Origin: Bacteroidota bacterium
GTDB taxonomy: Bacteria; Bacteroidota; Bacteroidia; NS11-12g; UBA9320
DNA: 51,225 nucleotides
Assembly: GCA_016124755.1 (NCBI GenBank)
Contig: WGNA01000025.1
Coordinates: 1 to 51,225 of the forward strand
Direction: 5' to 3'
Below the pieces are notes generated by a model. That model was not told the DNA's origin. It saw only the letters and a list, made by a program, of their open reading frames with translations, and ran no database searches. This document shows, piece by piece, positions 17,004-25,436 of the stretch; the first letter of the stretch is position 1; each line of letters begins with the position of its first letter. Made by a program: the position numbers and the translations under genes.

Positions 17004-17626
17004 CCCGCTTCGAATGCGTGAGCGGTCTGATTGTTAATCCGCATTTTCGCTTTCATCCCCACCATATCGATCACGTACAAACTCATGTTATAATGGTCGT
17101 AATCGTCCATGTCGCGCAACGGCGTATCCATTAAGATGGAAATGAGACTTCGCATGGCTCTTCCGTGTGTGCAGATGAGAATGAGGTCTTCGTCGGTTCG
17201 CTCCATGATTTTTCGTATGCCTTCACGTTGACGGAGATACAGGTCCATCGGGCTTTCACCACCTTCGATGGGTTCGTCGAGAAATCCATCGCGCCATCGG
17301 TTAATGGTATATTCAAAAGCCTTTTTGAGTTCAGGCGTTTGTTCTTTTCCTTCAAAAACTCCCCAACTGATTTCGTTGAGTTCGGGCATTACTTCAATCG
17401 GAAATCCACGCTCGATGTACGGCAATACACTTTGCCGGGTTCGTTTGAGTTCGGAAATATAAATGCGTTTGAATTTGTGGTATTCGTACCAACGATGAAA
17501 CGAGGCCGCCTGCATTTCTCCGAATTCATTGATATCGGAATCGATGCCGCTGCCCTGAATAATGCCTTGTCGGTTGTAATCGGTTTGGGCATGCCGCACG
17601 ATATAAATCGTTTTCTTTGTGTCCAA
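17000..17626 (-). CDS. Histidine phosphatase family protein
   Basis: This is a member of the phosphoglycerate-mutase-like histidine phosphatase superfamily. The phosphorylated His lies in IYIVRHAQTDYNRQG and the second catalytic His in LILICTHGRAMR. Glu in ELNEISWGVFEG supplies the usual acid. The substrate is unknown; relatives act on small phosphorylated metabolites such as alpha-ribazole phosphate. The frame is open to 17722, but the extra N-terminus would overlap the divergent thioesterase gene. TTG at 17626 (LDTKKTIYIVRHAQ) gives a 208-residue protein of normal length. Divergent starts are then only about 10 bp apart, so promoters must lie inside the neighbouring coding regions. It is convergent with and overlaps frr at the stop codons. 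Confidence 0.88.
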   Translation of the reverse strand: MDTKKTIYIVRHAQTDYNRQGIIQGSGIDSDINEFGEMQAASFHRWYEYHKFKRIYISELKRTRQSVLPYIERGFPIEVMPELNEISWGVFEGKEQTPELKKAFEYTINRWRDGFLDEPIEGGESPMDLYLRQREGIRKIMERTDEDLILICTHGRAMRSLISILMDTPLRDMDDYDHYNMSLYVIDMVGMKAKMRINNQTAHAFEAG

Positions 17627-17636
17627 TTGCTGTCTG

Positions 17637-18056
17637 ATGTTCAGAGACAAAAATATTGATATCCCGACTTTAAATTCCATGATGCGCGGAACTATGTCGG
17701 AAACACTTGGAATGGAAGTCACAGAAATTGGTGATTACTATCTGAAAATGCGGATGCCGGTTGATCGTCGCACGGTGCAACCACACCAGATTTTACACGG
17801 AGGAGCGAGTGTTGCGTTGGCCGAATCGGTGGCGAGTCTTGCCGGTAATATTCTGGTTCAGCCCGAACAATACTGTGTAGGATTGGAAATAAATGCAAAT
17901 CATTTGCGTCCGGTGAAGCACGGCTGGATCGAGGCGAAAGCGAGTCCGGCCCACTTAGGAAAGACTACTCAGGTTTGGAATATCGACATACGGGACGAAC
18001 ACGATAAGCCGGTTTGTATTTCGAGAATGACGCTGGCAGTTCTCAATAAATCGTAA
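17637..18056 (+). CDS. menI: Hotdog-fold thioesterase, probable 1,4-dihydroxy-2-naphthoyl-CoA hydrolase
   Basis: A 139-residue PaaI/MenI-type hotdog thioesterase. The family core is plain: MSETLGMEVTEIGDYYLKMRMPVD, then QILHGGASVALAESVASLAGN carrying the catalytic Glu after the HGGA turn, CVGLEINANHLRPVK and TTQVWNIDIRD. In menaquinone synthesis this enzyme releases CoA from DHNA-CoA. Its overlap with an isochorismate synthase gene (TAATG at 18054-18058) supports that pathway. ATG at 17637 is chosen over an upstream GTG at 17619. Other acyl-CoA substrates cannot be excluded from sequence alone. Confidence 0.85.
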   Translation: MFRDKNIDIPTLNSMMRGTMSETLGMEVTEIGDYYLKMRMPVDRRTVQPHQILHGGASVALAESVASLAGNILVQPEQYCVGLEINANHLRPVKHGWIEAKASPAHLGKTTQVWNIDIRDEHDKPVCISRMTLAVLNKS

Positions 18057-19075
18057 TGCGACCGACGGAAATCTGGGCGGAAATTCATCGGAAAAACGGG
18101 AGTTACATTCTTTACCGAAAACCCGGTGAACGTGAATTTGTATTTTCTGAATTAGAAGAAATTACTTCGTTTTCTTCAGCGGAATTTGTGGTGTGCAGTT
18201 TCGACAGCCAAATTAAAAAGGCGTATTCAGCCAAACAGTCTTTTGTAATTACTAATGAAGATCTGAAATCGGACGATTCGCCAATTTATTCGGAATTTGG
18301 TTTACAGGAAATCCCTCAAAATACGAGTCGGGAAACGTATGTTAAACAGGTTCAGGAGGCGGTTGCGGAAATTAAAAAAGGCGCATTTGAAAAAGTGGTT
18401 TTATCGCGGCGGTTTTATTCGAACGGAATTTCACCGGAATTAAAAACCCTGTTGTTGAATTTGCCACAGAGCGATTCATTGAGTTATGTGTTTTGCGATT
18501 CACAATACGGATTATGGGCAGGTGTAACACCCGAAGTTTTAATGCGCTGGAAGAACGGCGTGGTGAGCGGAATGGCGCTGGCCGGAACACGGGTAGAAGG
18601 GGAGTGGAACGAAAAAGAATATCAGGAACAAAAAACGGTTTCGGATTATTTAAAAAATGAATTCGAAAAATATTCGGTTCGCAATATTGAGGTATCCGAA
18701 GTACAAACTAAAAGAGCAGGTATTCTTGAGCATTTGTGTTCTGAGGTTCGGGGAGAAATTGATTCAGATACGGTTTTGAATCTGCTCGACCAATTGCATC
18801 CGACGCCGGCGCTTGGCGGATTTCCTAAAATGGAAACCATGCGTTTTATTGAAAATACAGAACATTTCAACCGGGAGTTGTACGGCGGTTATCTGGCGTT
18901 TAAGGAAACGGATTTATTGGAAGCGTTTGTGAATATCCGTTGCATGCGCATTTACCGGGAAGGGATAGTTCAGTTTGCCGGGGCTGGTATTAATTCAGGC
19001 TCTGATGCGGAAAAGGAATGGCTCGAAACGGAAAATAAATTGCGAGTATTGGGACAGGTTGTGGTGGGGTGTTGA
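18056..19075 (+). CDS. menF: Isochorismate synthase (chorismate-binding family)
   Basis: This enzyme converts chorismate to isochorismate, the first step of menaquinone synthesis. The C-terminal chorismate-binding domain is complete: FEKVVLSRRF, GVTPEVLMRWKNGVVSGMALAGTR, LEHLCSEVRGEI, LHPTPALGGFPK and the Mg2+/chorismate site EHFNRELYGGYLAF. At 339 residues it is at the short end of the family because the N-terminal part is reduced, as in other Bacteroidota. The ATG overlaps the stop of the upstream MenI-like gene, so the two form an operon. An entC-type siderophore role is less likely without siderophore genes nearby. menD is not adjacent. Confidence 0.9.
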   Translation: MRPTEIWAEIHRKNGSYILYRKPGEREFVFSELEEITSFSSAEFVVCSFDSQIKKAYSAKQSFVITNEDLKSDDSPIYSEFGLQEIPQNTSRETYVKQVQEAVAEIKKGAFEKVVLSRRFYSNGISPELKTLLLNLPQSDSLSYVFCDSQYGLWAGVTPEVLMRWKNGVVSGMALAGTRVEGEWNEKEYQEQKTVSDYLKNEFEKYSVRNIEVSEVQTKRAGILEHLCSEVRGEIDSDTVLNLLDQLHPTPALGGFPKMETMRFIENTEHFNRELYGGYLAFKETDLLEAFVNIRCMRIYREGIVQFAGAGINSGSDAEKEWLETENKLRVLGQVVVGC

Positions 19076-19207
19076 TTTTAGTCTTAATAATAAAATCAGG
19101 TATGGAAAGCGCGAAATATCGCGCGGCTGCGGTATTCTCCAATTCACGTATTCCCCAATTCCTCAATTATTAATTCCTTTAATTCTTTTAATTTTTTAAT
19201 TATTCCC

Positions 19208-19603
19208 CTACCCTTTGCTTGCGCTGATCAGGTATTGCAACATGGCGTTCTGATCGGATTCGGAAATCACTGTACTTTCTTTATTGACTTTGGCGACCAT
19301 TTTCGGAACGATGTTGTTCAGTTGTTCGGCGGTATAATTCTTCGGATCTTTAAGGGTGTGGCATTTTGTGCATTTGGATTCGTACAGGTTTTTTCCGGTT
19401 GCCATTACAGCGGCATCTGCGGTTGGGGCATTGGGATTGGTTCCGGTAGGACTAGTTGAGCCTGTGGTTGTGGTGGATGTGGTTTTTTCTTCGGTGGCAG
19501 TCTGTGTTGTTGTATTCTTCCGGGACTTGCAGGAGGTAAATCCGATGGCGGTTGTAACGAGAACGATGGTTGCAAATCCGGTAAATCTGATGTTTGTCTT
19601 CAT
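19208..19603 (-). CDS. Lipoprotein c-type cytochrome
   Basis: A 131-residue monoheme cytochrome c. ATG at 19603 gives a lipoprotein signal (MKTNIRFTGFATIVLVTTAIGFTSC) with the lipobox Cys at residue 25. A Thr/Ser/Pro-rich linker (about 30-60) follows and then the heme motif CTKCH at 78-82. The distal ligand candidate is Met in NNIVPKMVAKV. The chain ends in a helix DQNAMLQYLISA typical of small class I cytochromes. It should be anchored in a membrane and transfer electrons in the periplasm, partner unknown. It is a single gene in a 130-bp flank of AT-rich DNA. Confidence 0.88.
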   Translation of the reverse strand: MKTNIRFTGFATIVLVTTAIGFTSCKSRKNTTTQTATEEKTTSTTTTGSTSPTGTNPNAPTADAAVMATGKNLYESKCTKCHTLKDPKNYTAEQLNNIVPKMVAKVNKESTVISESDQNAMLQYLISASKG

Positions 19604-19745
19604 TTGTATTGTTGGCGATTTTGGCGGCAATATAGGGACAATTTTATCGAAGCTGAAAATGTTTCTGATTGTGATAATCCATCACAACTTTCTATTCTCA
19701 GCAATCCAATTGATTTGGGTTTATCTTGCACTCAGTAATTATATC

Positions 19746-20417
19746 ATGAAAGTAATCATCACGGGAGCAACCGGAATGGTTGGCAAAGGAGTTTTGTTGG
19801 TTTGTTTGGAAGACGAATCGGTAGAAAAGGTGCTTTGTATTGTGCGTTCATCAACGGGTATCACACATCCGAAACTTAAGGAAGTGCTACACTCCGATTT
19901 TTTTAATTTGTCGCCTGTGGAAGCAGAATTAAAAGGGTATGATGCGTGTTTTTTCTGTCTTGGAGTTACTTCATTAGGACTAAAAGAAGATCAATACCGT
20001 CACCTCACGTACGATCTTACGCTCAATTTTGCAGCGGTGGTATTAGCCCAAAACCCGGGAATTCAATTCAATTATGTTTCGGGAGCCGGAACCGATTCTA
20101 CCGAAAAGGGTCGCTCGATGTGGGCGCGGGTTAAAGGAAAAACGGAAAACGATTTATTAAAATCAGGATTTAAAAAAGCGGTGATGTTTCGTCCGGGTTT
20201 CATACAGCCGATGCGCGACATCCGTTCGAAAACCGGTTGGTATCAGGCGATGTATAATGTATTAAAAGTGTTTTATCCGTTGCTAAAGAAAATGCCGAAA
20301 TATGTAACCGACACAGACACATTGGGAAGGGCAATGATTCGCTCGGTTTTAAAAAAGGATGTGAAACCGGTTTTGGAAAGTGTAGATATTAATGAGTTGG
20401 GGGTAGTGTCTTCTTGA
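19746..20417 (+). CDS. NAD(P)-binding atypical short-chain dehydrogenase / epimerase-like protein
   Basis: A 223-residue Rossmann-fold protein starting MKVIITGATGMVGKGV, with the TGxxGxxG dinucleotide-binding loop at residues 6-13. FFCLGVTS and FNYVSGAGTDS correspond to the strands around the cofactor. In the usual YxxxK position the sequence has WARVK, so the catalytic Tyr is replaced by Trp. That is characteristic of some atypical SDRs and means the reaction cannot be assigned. The C-terminal part (FRPGFIQPMR) matches NAD-dependent epimerase/dehydratase-like proteins. ATG at 19746 is chosen because upstream codons overlap the divergent cytochrome gene. The ADP-ribosyltransferase fragment begins three bases after its stop. 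Confidence 0.85.
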   Translation: MKVIITGATGMVGKGVLLVCLEDESVEKVLCIVRSSTGITHPKLKEVLHSDFFNLSPVEAELKGYDACFFCLGVTSLGLKEDQYRHLTYDLTLNFAAVVLAQNPGIQFNYVSGAGTDSTEKGRSMWARVKGKTENDLLKSGFKKAVMFRPGFIQPMRDIRSKTGWYQAMYNVLKVFYPLLKKMPKYVTDTDTLGRAMIRSVLKKDVKPVLESVDINELGVVSS

Positions 20418-20420
20418 AGT

Positions 20421-20657
20421 ATGGATAAAGAACTGCAAGAATATGTCGAGAAGAGTTTAATCTCCGAATTGCGTATCATCAGAAACTCGGAGAGAGCAAA
20501 CAAATGTGTCGAGTTAACAGAATTTGACAAAGCAATAATTTATCACTATTCAGATCATTCATACAAACAAATTAATAAATCATTAAGAGAAGGGACCGAA
20601 ATTTCAGGATTGGATGGAAGAATACAACCATCGTCACCCACATCAATCCTTAAATAA
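20421..20657 (+). pseudogene. N-terminal fragment of an ADP-ribosyltransferase-like domain
   Basis: A 78-residue frame. Residues 31-60 (LTEFDKAIIYHYSDHSYKQINKSLREG) match the opening helices of ADP-ribosyltransferase exotoxin-type domains, where F..AI..Y....Y..IN..LR precedes the catalytic strands. The conserved Arg strand, STS motif and ExE loop that should follow are missing. The frame ends in unrelated residues (DGRIQPSSPTSILK), and no continuation was found in the other frames up to 20900. It therefore looks like a truncated gene, although a stand-alone small protein is possible. It follows the SDR gene by three bases. Confidence 0.6.
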
Positions 20658-20943
20658 TTTAAGTCCAATTAAATATCTTGAACTAAAATCTAATATTTGA
20701 AAAGTCTAATTCAACACGGTTCGAAAAATGGGGTACTTACACTGGGTAAAAAGTTTATGTCCTCAATCAAGGAATAACGCAACCTTGGGCTTATTCGGTT
20801 AAATATTTCTACTTATAATATTGATGATCATAGCTCCATTCTGCCAATAATTCCTCCGATAACTCACCCCACTTTGCCGTTTACGAATTTGCCATTGCAG
20901 GTTTGATCCGATCGATGGATATTTGATCAACAATATTTTTTCC

Positions 20944-22176
20944 ATGAAAAGGCGAATTCTCATTATTTTGGTTTTAACTATCGGATTTACCACCGCCGCC
21001 GTTTTGTATTTCCGAAATCAGAAACCGGTAACGCACCATGAAACTGTTCCTCAACCAGAAACGCTTATTGATTCTGTTAATGTTGTTGGTGCCGATGTGG
21101 ATTCTATTGTGGATGTACCTCAGTTTACCAACGAAATGCTGGTTTCCGTGAATGCCCGGGTGGAAGAACCGGTGCGGTATAAAAACCTCCAGATTTTTCC
21201 GATTACCGGCAATTTTTCGGCGAATGAAAAATATCTGGTTTCGTTGGAAAGTGCATTGGAAAAGCAAATGGTTCGTGTGGTGGAAACCGCAATGGTGAAC
21301 GAGTTGCAGTTTAATAATCCTTCTTCACAATTCGTGTTTTTAAATGCCGGTGATATTGTAAAAGGCGGACAACAAGACCGAACCCTGCACTACGATATTG
21401 TGGTTGCTCCCAAAACGTACAATATGCCGATAGCCAGTTTTTGTGTGGAACACGGCCGCTGGAATAATCGCGGAAATGAATCGGTTTCGTCGTTTGCCAA
21501 CAGTAATTACAGTTTGTCTTCCCGTGGATTAAAATTAGCTGCGCGAAAGAATTCTGATCAACATGCGGTGTGGGATAATGTTTCACGACAACAAAAGGCC
21601 CTCACCAACAACATTGCACAATTCAGCAGCAATGAGGATTTTAATTTCGTTAATGCTTCTCCGTCGAGTCTGCAATTAACATTGGAGGATTCTACATTAA
21701 AAGCACTTCGCTCCAAATTTAAAAGAGCGATGATGGAGTTGCGGGTTAAGAAGAATCTCATCGGATTGGCGTATGCTATTAACGGAGAAATTTATGGTGT
21801 AGAATTGTATAATAATGTGATTTTTGATCAATTAAAATACAAACTGGTTGACGCGTTTATTACCGAAGCCATAGCCGAATTTCAGGAACCGAAAAAGAAA
21901 AAAGCAACCATTGCAGACGTGGTAAAGATAATTGAAAATCAGACCACACAGAAAATTTACAGAACCGAGGAGAAAATTAATAAATACACATTATTGAAAA
22001 CGGAAACGGTAGGATATCACAATCGGTTTGTAACCTATGACCGCCAAACCGGGAAATGGCTGCACCTCAGTATTATTATAGAATCGGAAGTAGAGGATGC
22101 AGTGGAATCCGATAATTCGGGCCGTACGGGTAATAACAACATAATCATCGATCACTATATCCGGAATTCGGGGTGA
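20944..22176 (+). CDS. ARPP-1 / DUF6569-like domain protein with N-terminal membrane anchor
   Basis: A 410-residue protein starting MKRRILIILVLTIGFTTAAVLYF, a signal anchor or uncleaved signal. Residues about 60-360 resemble the ARPP-1 (DUF6569) pattern: NLQIFPITGNFSANEKYLVSLESALEKQMVRVVETAMVNELQFNNPSSQFVFLNAGDIVKGGQQDRTLHYDIVVAP. The GGxQDR element (near residue 143) is characteristic. A region rich in Asn and Ser follows, then a second alpha/beta part (LIGLAYAINGEIYGVELYNN). The role of the family is unknown. ATG at 20944 is chosen because it begins the anchor; an upstream ATG at 20923 adds seven residues. The gap 20658-20943 contains nothing recognised. Confidence 0.75.
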   Translation: MKRRILIILVLTIGFTTAAVLYFRNQKPVTHHETVPQPETLIDSVNVVGADVDSIVDVPQFTNEMLVSVNARVEEPVRYKNLQIFPITGNFSANEKYLVSLESALEKQMVRVVETAMVNELQFNNPSSQFVFLNAGDIVKGGQQDRTLHYDIVVAPKTYNMPIASFCVEHGRWNNRGNESVSSFANSNYSLSSRGLKLAARKNSDQHAVWDNVSRQQKALTNNIAQFSSNEDFNFVNASPSSLQLTLEDSTLKALRSKFKRAMMELRVKKNLIGLAYAINGEIYGVELYNNVIFDQLKYKLVDAFITEAIAEFQEPKKKKATIADVVKIIENQTTQKIYRTEEKINKYTLLKTETVGYHNRFVTYDRQTGKWLHLSIIIESEVEDAVESDNSGRTGNNNIIIDHYIRNSG

Positions 22177-22700
22177 GAATATTTTGTTTCACACAACGAC
22201 ACAATAAATTTGGTTCCAAAAATAATTTGTGAAATGTGGTTTTTATTTCTTCCTAAAACAAAACCCTTAAGCCTCTAATTCTAATAGCTTTAATGAAAAG
22301 TGCCTATAAATTAAAAGGCTACCATTTTAACTTGTGTGTTCTCCAGCAGAAAAACCTTTGTGCCGTTGTGTGAAATTGCGTTTTTTCACGCAGAGACGCA
22401 GGTGATTTGACTTCTAAAATTATTAGCTGCACAGTGATAATTGTGTACTTCAACAACACTTGATTTGAGGCGCAGTATGTAAAGGGAGAATAGGGCTTCT
22501 TTGCAAATGAACTTTGTGTCGTTATGTGAAACCATATTTTTTCACGCAGAGACGCGGATGATTTGACTTCTAAAATTATTAGCTGCACAATGATAATAAT
22601 GCACTTCAAAAACATTTAACTTGAGGCGCAGTTGGAAATAGACAATAAGGTTTCCTAGAAACTGAATTTGTGTCTTTATGAGAAATATTGTTCTGATTTT
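22177..22700. repeat. Dispersed repeat field, two copies of the TTTCACGCAGAGACGC element
   Basis: Copies begin at 22384 and 22540, embedded in about 155-bp units with CTTTGTG(C/T)CGTT, GACTTCTAAAATTATTAGCTGCAC and TTGAGGCGCAG modules, so this is a two-unit direct repeat. GTGTGAAA ... TTTCACGC can pair as a stem-loop. Longer relatives occur at 24060-24590, 25440-25830 and 26245-26540. There is no gene here. Confidence 0.8.
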
Positions 22701-23663
22701 TTATTCGGTTTTCTTTCTTGTAAAGAATAGAACGCCAATTCCGATTGCCAACACCGCGATCAGTAAAATCCATTTCCACATAGTTTTGTCGGGTGCAGAA
22801 ATGCCTGAAGTCACCACAGATCCGGGTATAGCCCGAAACCGGTAAGCCGTAAACAAATTCGGATCGGCAAATAGTTTTTCCATCGCATCATTGTCGCCTT
22901 TCATTATATAACTGGTTGTGAAAGAACCTTCACGAAATGTATCGAGCTGAGCGAATTTATCGTATTCCGGTTTGTGTGCGTTGAAATACGACATCGACTG
23001 AACCGCGGAAACTTTTACGTCCCAGAGGTCATCATGCGGATTCAGGCGAACAATCGTGTACCGGAATTTTCCTTTTTCTTCTTCATCTTCTTCGGCGAGA
23101 TTCATATAAATAATTCCGTCTTTCGCTATCACTTTGCAATTCGGGAAATTCTCATCCGAATTTTTGTATTCGTTATTTTTTACATTAAAACTTAATGTGG
23201 TTTCGTATTGCAGATAAACCTGATCGTTTTGTGGATTCGTAGCATTTGAGTCGGATGTATTCTGATTGCCGGATTCGAGTTGCAGCAGGGATTTATCGCA
23301 ACGCACAAACCACGGAGTTTGCAGTGAATCGTAATGATTGTGGAGTGATCTGAGTGTATCGGTATCGATGAGTTTTGACAGCGGAAAATCAACATAAGGA
23401 ATTGAATCGGGCGGAATACTATCGCGCAGAATGCTAAACGAATTGTAATAAAGAACACCGTCTTCACCGGCTTTTACCGAGACGTATTCGTTGTTAATTT
23501 CTTCGTAATAAACACCCGAAGAAAGTTTGGAAAAATCGTGAATTTCATGTCCGCCGGTTGGCAAAACCTGATCGAAATACACCATCGAACAGGCGGGAAT
23601 AAAAGCGAGGAGAAGGTAGCCGTAATTTCGGGTTGCGCTTCTCATTAGGGTCTTGTACTTCAT
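22701..23663 (-). CDS. Lipoprotein with C-terminal transmembrane segment, unknown function
   Basis: A 320-residue protein from ATG at 23663 (MKYKTLMRSATRNYGYLLLAFIPACSM). The sequence LLLAFIPAC fits a lipobox, with Cys near residue 24. The periplasmic body contains a low-complexity polar stretch (NQNTSDSNATNPQND) and an acidic run (EEDEEEKGK). A strong hydrophobic helix, WKWILLIAVLAIGIGVLFF, sits at the C-terminus followed by RKKTE, so the C-terminus is probably cytoplasmic. Lipid plus TM helix is unusual and may mean the N-terminus is an ordinary signal peptide. The frame is open to 23747, but that would overlap the preceding gene. It lies 16 bp after the small gene at 23680, probably in one operon. 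Confidence 0.7.
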   Translation of the reverse strand: MKYKTLMRSATRNYGYLLLAFIPACSMVYFDQVLPTGGHEIHDFSKLSSGVYYEEINNEYVSVKAGEDGVLYYNSFSILRDSIPPDSIPYVDFPLSKLIDTDTLRSLHNHYDSLQTPWFVRCDKSLLQLESGNQNTSDSNATNPQNDQVYLQYETTLSFNVKNNEYKNSDENFPNCKVIAKDGIIYMNLAEEDEEEKGKFRYTIVRLNPHDDLWDVKVSAVQSMSYFNAHKPEYDKFAQLDTFREGSFTTSYIMKGDNDAMEKLFADPNLFTAYRFRAIPGSVVTSGISAPDKTMWKWILLIAVLAIGIGVLFFTRKKTE

Positions 23664-23679
23664 ATTTCGGCAACGGGAA

Positions 23680-23985
23680 TTATTTCCGGATGCGTATTTT
23701 TTTAATGAGTTCGGACGTGTCGTTATCTGCCGACGCACCGTATCCATCGACCAGAATTCCTTTTAATCCGAATTGGGCTTCAATGGCATAAACAATGGCT
23801 TCGTCGGAAGGATCGGTATTTCCTTCGTAGCGGTAAACGTCTACGATTTCGAGTTCCTCCGCATTAAACTTTTGTCCGTTGCAAATCACACAATTTTTTC
23901 CGGGATTGAAATCGAGGTCGAAACCTCTTTCGCGCAATTTGTTAATGGCTTCTGTGACGGTAGCGTAGTGTGATTCGTGATGCAT
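23680..23985 (-). CDS. Small conserved Bacteroidota protein (often mislabelled PRPP synthetase)
   Basis: A 101-residue soluble acidic protein (TVTEAINKLRERGFDLDFN...CVICNGQKFNAEELEIVDVYRYEGNTDPSDEAIVYAIEAQFGLKGILVDGYG). This pattern is familiar from Bacteroidota proteins that databases frequently name phosphoribosylpyrophosphate synthetase. The chain is far too short and has none of the PRPP-synthetase motifs. A CxxC pair (CVIC) is present. True function unknown. It is the first gene of a likely pair with the lipoprotein gene at 22701. A TAAGTTTG box lies eight bases upstream (24000-23993). Confidence 0.75.
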   Translation of the reverse strand: MHHESHYATVTEAINKLRERGFDLDFNPGKNCVICNGQKFNAEELEIVDVYRYEGNTDPSDEAIVYAIEAQFGLKGILVDGYGASADNDTSELIKKIRIRK

Positions 23986-24590
23986 AACAGGGCAAACTTA
24001 CAATTCAATCGGGGACTTGAAAACTGAGGAGACATACTGATGCTGATTTGTGGTAGTAGGAGGGGAACTTTGTGTCGTTGTATGAAATGGGTTTGTTTCA
24101 CGCAGAGACGCAGATAATTTTGGCCCGGAATTTAAATGGAAGGGATTCAAAATTTTCCGCTTTTAGAACATTTGCTATGAGGCGCCGAGCGGAAATGGAG
24201 AACTGATCTTTTATAAAAATGGGCTTTGTGTCTTTGTGCGAACTGGGTTTGTTTCTCACAACGGTACTAAGAATTTGGGTTTTGGAAATGCATTAGATCC
24301 GTTTCAAAACAGTGCACTTGAGCGGCATTTGACTTAAGAAGAAATCTGGAATTTAGGAATAATCTGTTCTGGAAAATGGCTTTGCGCCGTTGGGTGAAAT
24401 TGCGATTTTTCACGCAGAGACGAAGTTAATGTTGGCTCTGAATTCTAATGGAACGCATTCACGATTCTTCACTTTTGGAACATTTGCTTTGAGGCGCAGA
24501 GTGGAAATGAAGAACTGATCTTTTATGAAAACGGCTTGGTGTCGTTGTGTGAAATTGCGATGTTTCGCACAACGACACCAAGAATTTGGG
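23986..24590. repeat. Dispersed repeat field upstream of the Fic gene
   Basis: TTTCACGCAGAGACG copies begin at 24096 and 24408, with a third diverged copy at 24545-24585 (GTTTCGCACAACGACACCAAG). Between them are shared modules: TTTAGAACATTTGCTATGAGGCGC, CTGATCTTTTATAAAA, TCTCACAACGG and GAAATGCATTAGATCCG. The full unit is about 320-330 bp. The Fic start codon follows the last copy directly. No gene is seen. Confidence 0.8.
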
Positions 24591-25436
24591 ATGGAAAAAT
24601 CAGTCGGAATAGAATCTATCTCCAAGTCAAAGATTAGTCCGTTACTTTTGTCTGAATACTTGGAAAATAAATTTAAGATATTGACTTCCCGACTTCTGGA
24701 GGCTTACACAAATGAGCAGAAGGAATCTCCAATGAAGAAGATCGGTGACCGTAACCAGCCGGAATTATCAGTTGATTATTTCCAATTTTATAAATCGGTT
24801 TCTACGGTTTATTCATCCAAGATCGAAGGTGAGGAAATTGATTTCGACAGTTATTTCAAACACAAGTTTCTGCAGGTTAAGTTTAGACCGGATTACACAC
24901 GAAAGGCGGATGACTTATATGCCGCCTATGATTTTATTGATGAGAACCGGTTGTCGTTCGAAAATGTTAAAAGAGCTCATGCTATACTGAGCAAACACCT
25001 TTTGCCTCAAAGTCAGCAGGGTTTTGTCCGGACGAATCCGATGTTTGTGATTAATAGTGATGATCAGATTGAATATGTCGCCGCGGATCCGGGACTTGTT
25101 TTGACCGAAACTGAAAAGTTATTTGAGGATGTTGAAGTTCTGTTGAGTGCAGAATTAAATCCGTTTGAAATATTCTATTATGCCGCGCTCATTCATTTGG
25201 TTTTTGTGAAGATTCATCCGTTTCAAGATGGCAATGGCCGAACAGCCCGGTTAATTGAAAAATGGTTTTTAATGGAACACTTGGGGGAGAAGGCGGTATC
25301 GGTTCAACTGGAGAAAAATTATTATTTAAACCGGGAGCAGTATTACACCAATCTCAGAAAATTGGGACTGGAATATTCGGAATTGGATTATGCTAATAGT
25401 CTGGAATTTCTGTTGATGACGATTCGAAGTCTGTAG
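24591..25436 (+). CDS. Fic family protein (predicted AMPylase) with N-terminal inhibitory motif
   Basis: Fic enzymes transfer AMP or another nucleotide part to hydroxyl groups of target proteins. The catalytic motif HPFQDGNGRTAR is canonical (HPFx(D/E)GNGRxxR, near residues 209-220). The class II inhibitory motif (S/T)xxxE(G/N) is present as SSKIEG at residues 75-80, so the enzyme should be autoinhibited by Glu79 until activated. Length is 281 residues from ATG at 24591. Upstream in-frame codons are read from repeat DNA and are rejected. The Fic domain spans about 130-260. There is no separate antitoxin gene beside it. The gene is bracketed by copies of a dispersed direct repeat, suggesting movement or recombination as a unit. 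Confidence 0.92.
   Translation: MEKSVGIESISKSKISPLLLSEYLENKFKILTSRLLEAYTNEQKESPMKKIGDRNQPELSVDYFQFYKSVSTVYSSKIEGEEIDFDSYFKHKFLQVKFRPDYTRKADDLYAAYDFIDENRLSFENVKRAHAILSKHLLPQSQQGFVRTNPMFVINSDDQIEYVAADPGLVLTETEKLFEDVEVLLSAELNPFEIFYYAALIHLVFVKIHPFQDGNGRTARLIEKWFLMEHLGEKAVSVQLEKNYYLNREQYYTNLRKLGLEYSELDYANSLEFLLMTIRSL

Noticed and set aside
19356-19745. Long N-terminal extension of the SDR gene
   Set aside because: It is antisense to the cytochrome gene; the Rossmann fold starts at the ATG 19746.
23680-23985. PRPP synthetase
   Set aside because: The name is a database habit for this family; 101 residues without the PRPP-binding or ATP-binding motifs cannot be that enzyme.
24525-24590. Earlier ATG for the Fic protein
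   Set aside because: The extra 22 residues are translated from the dispersed repeat and would not be conserved; ATG 24591 starts the protein proper.
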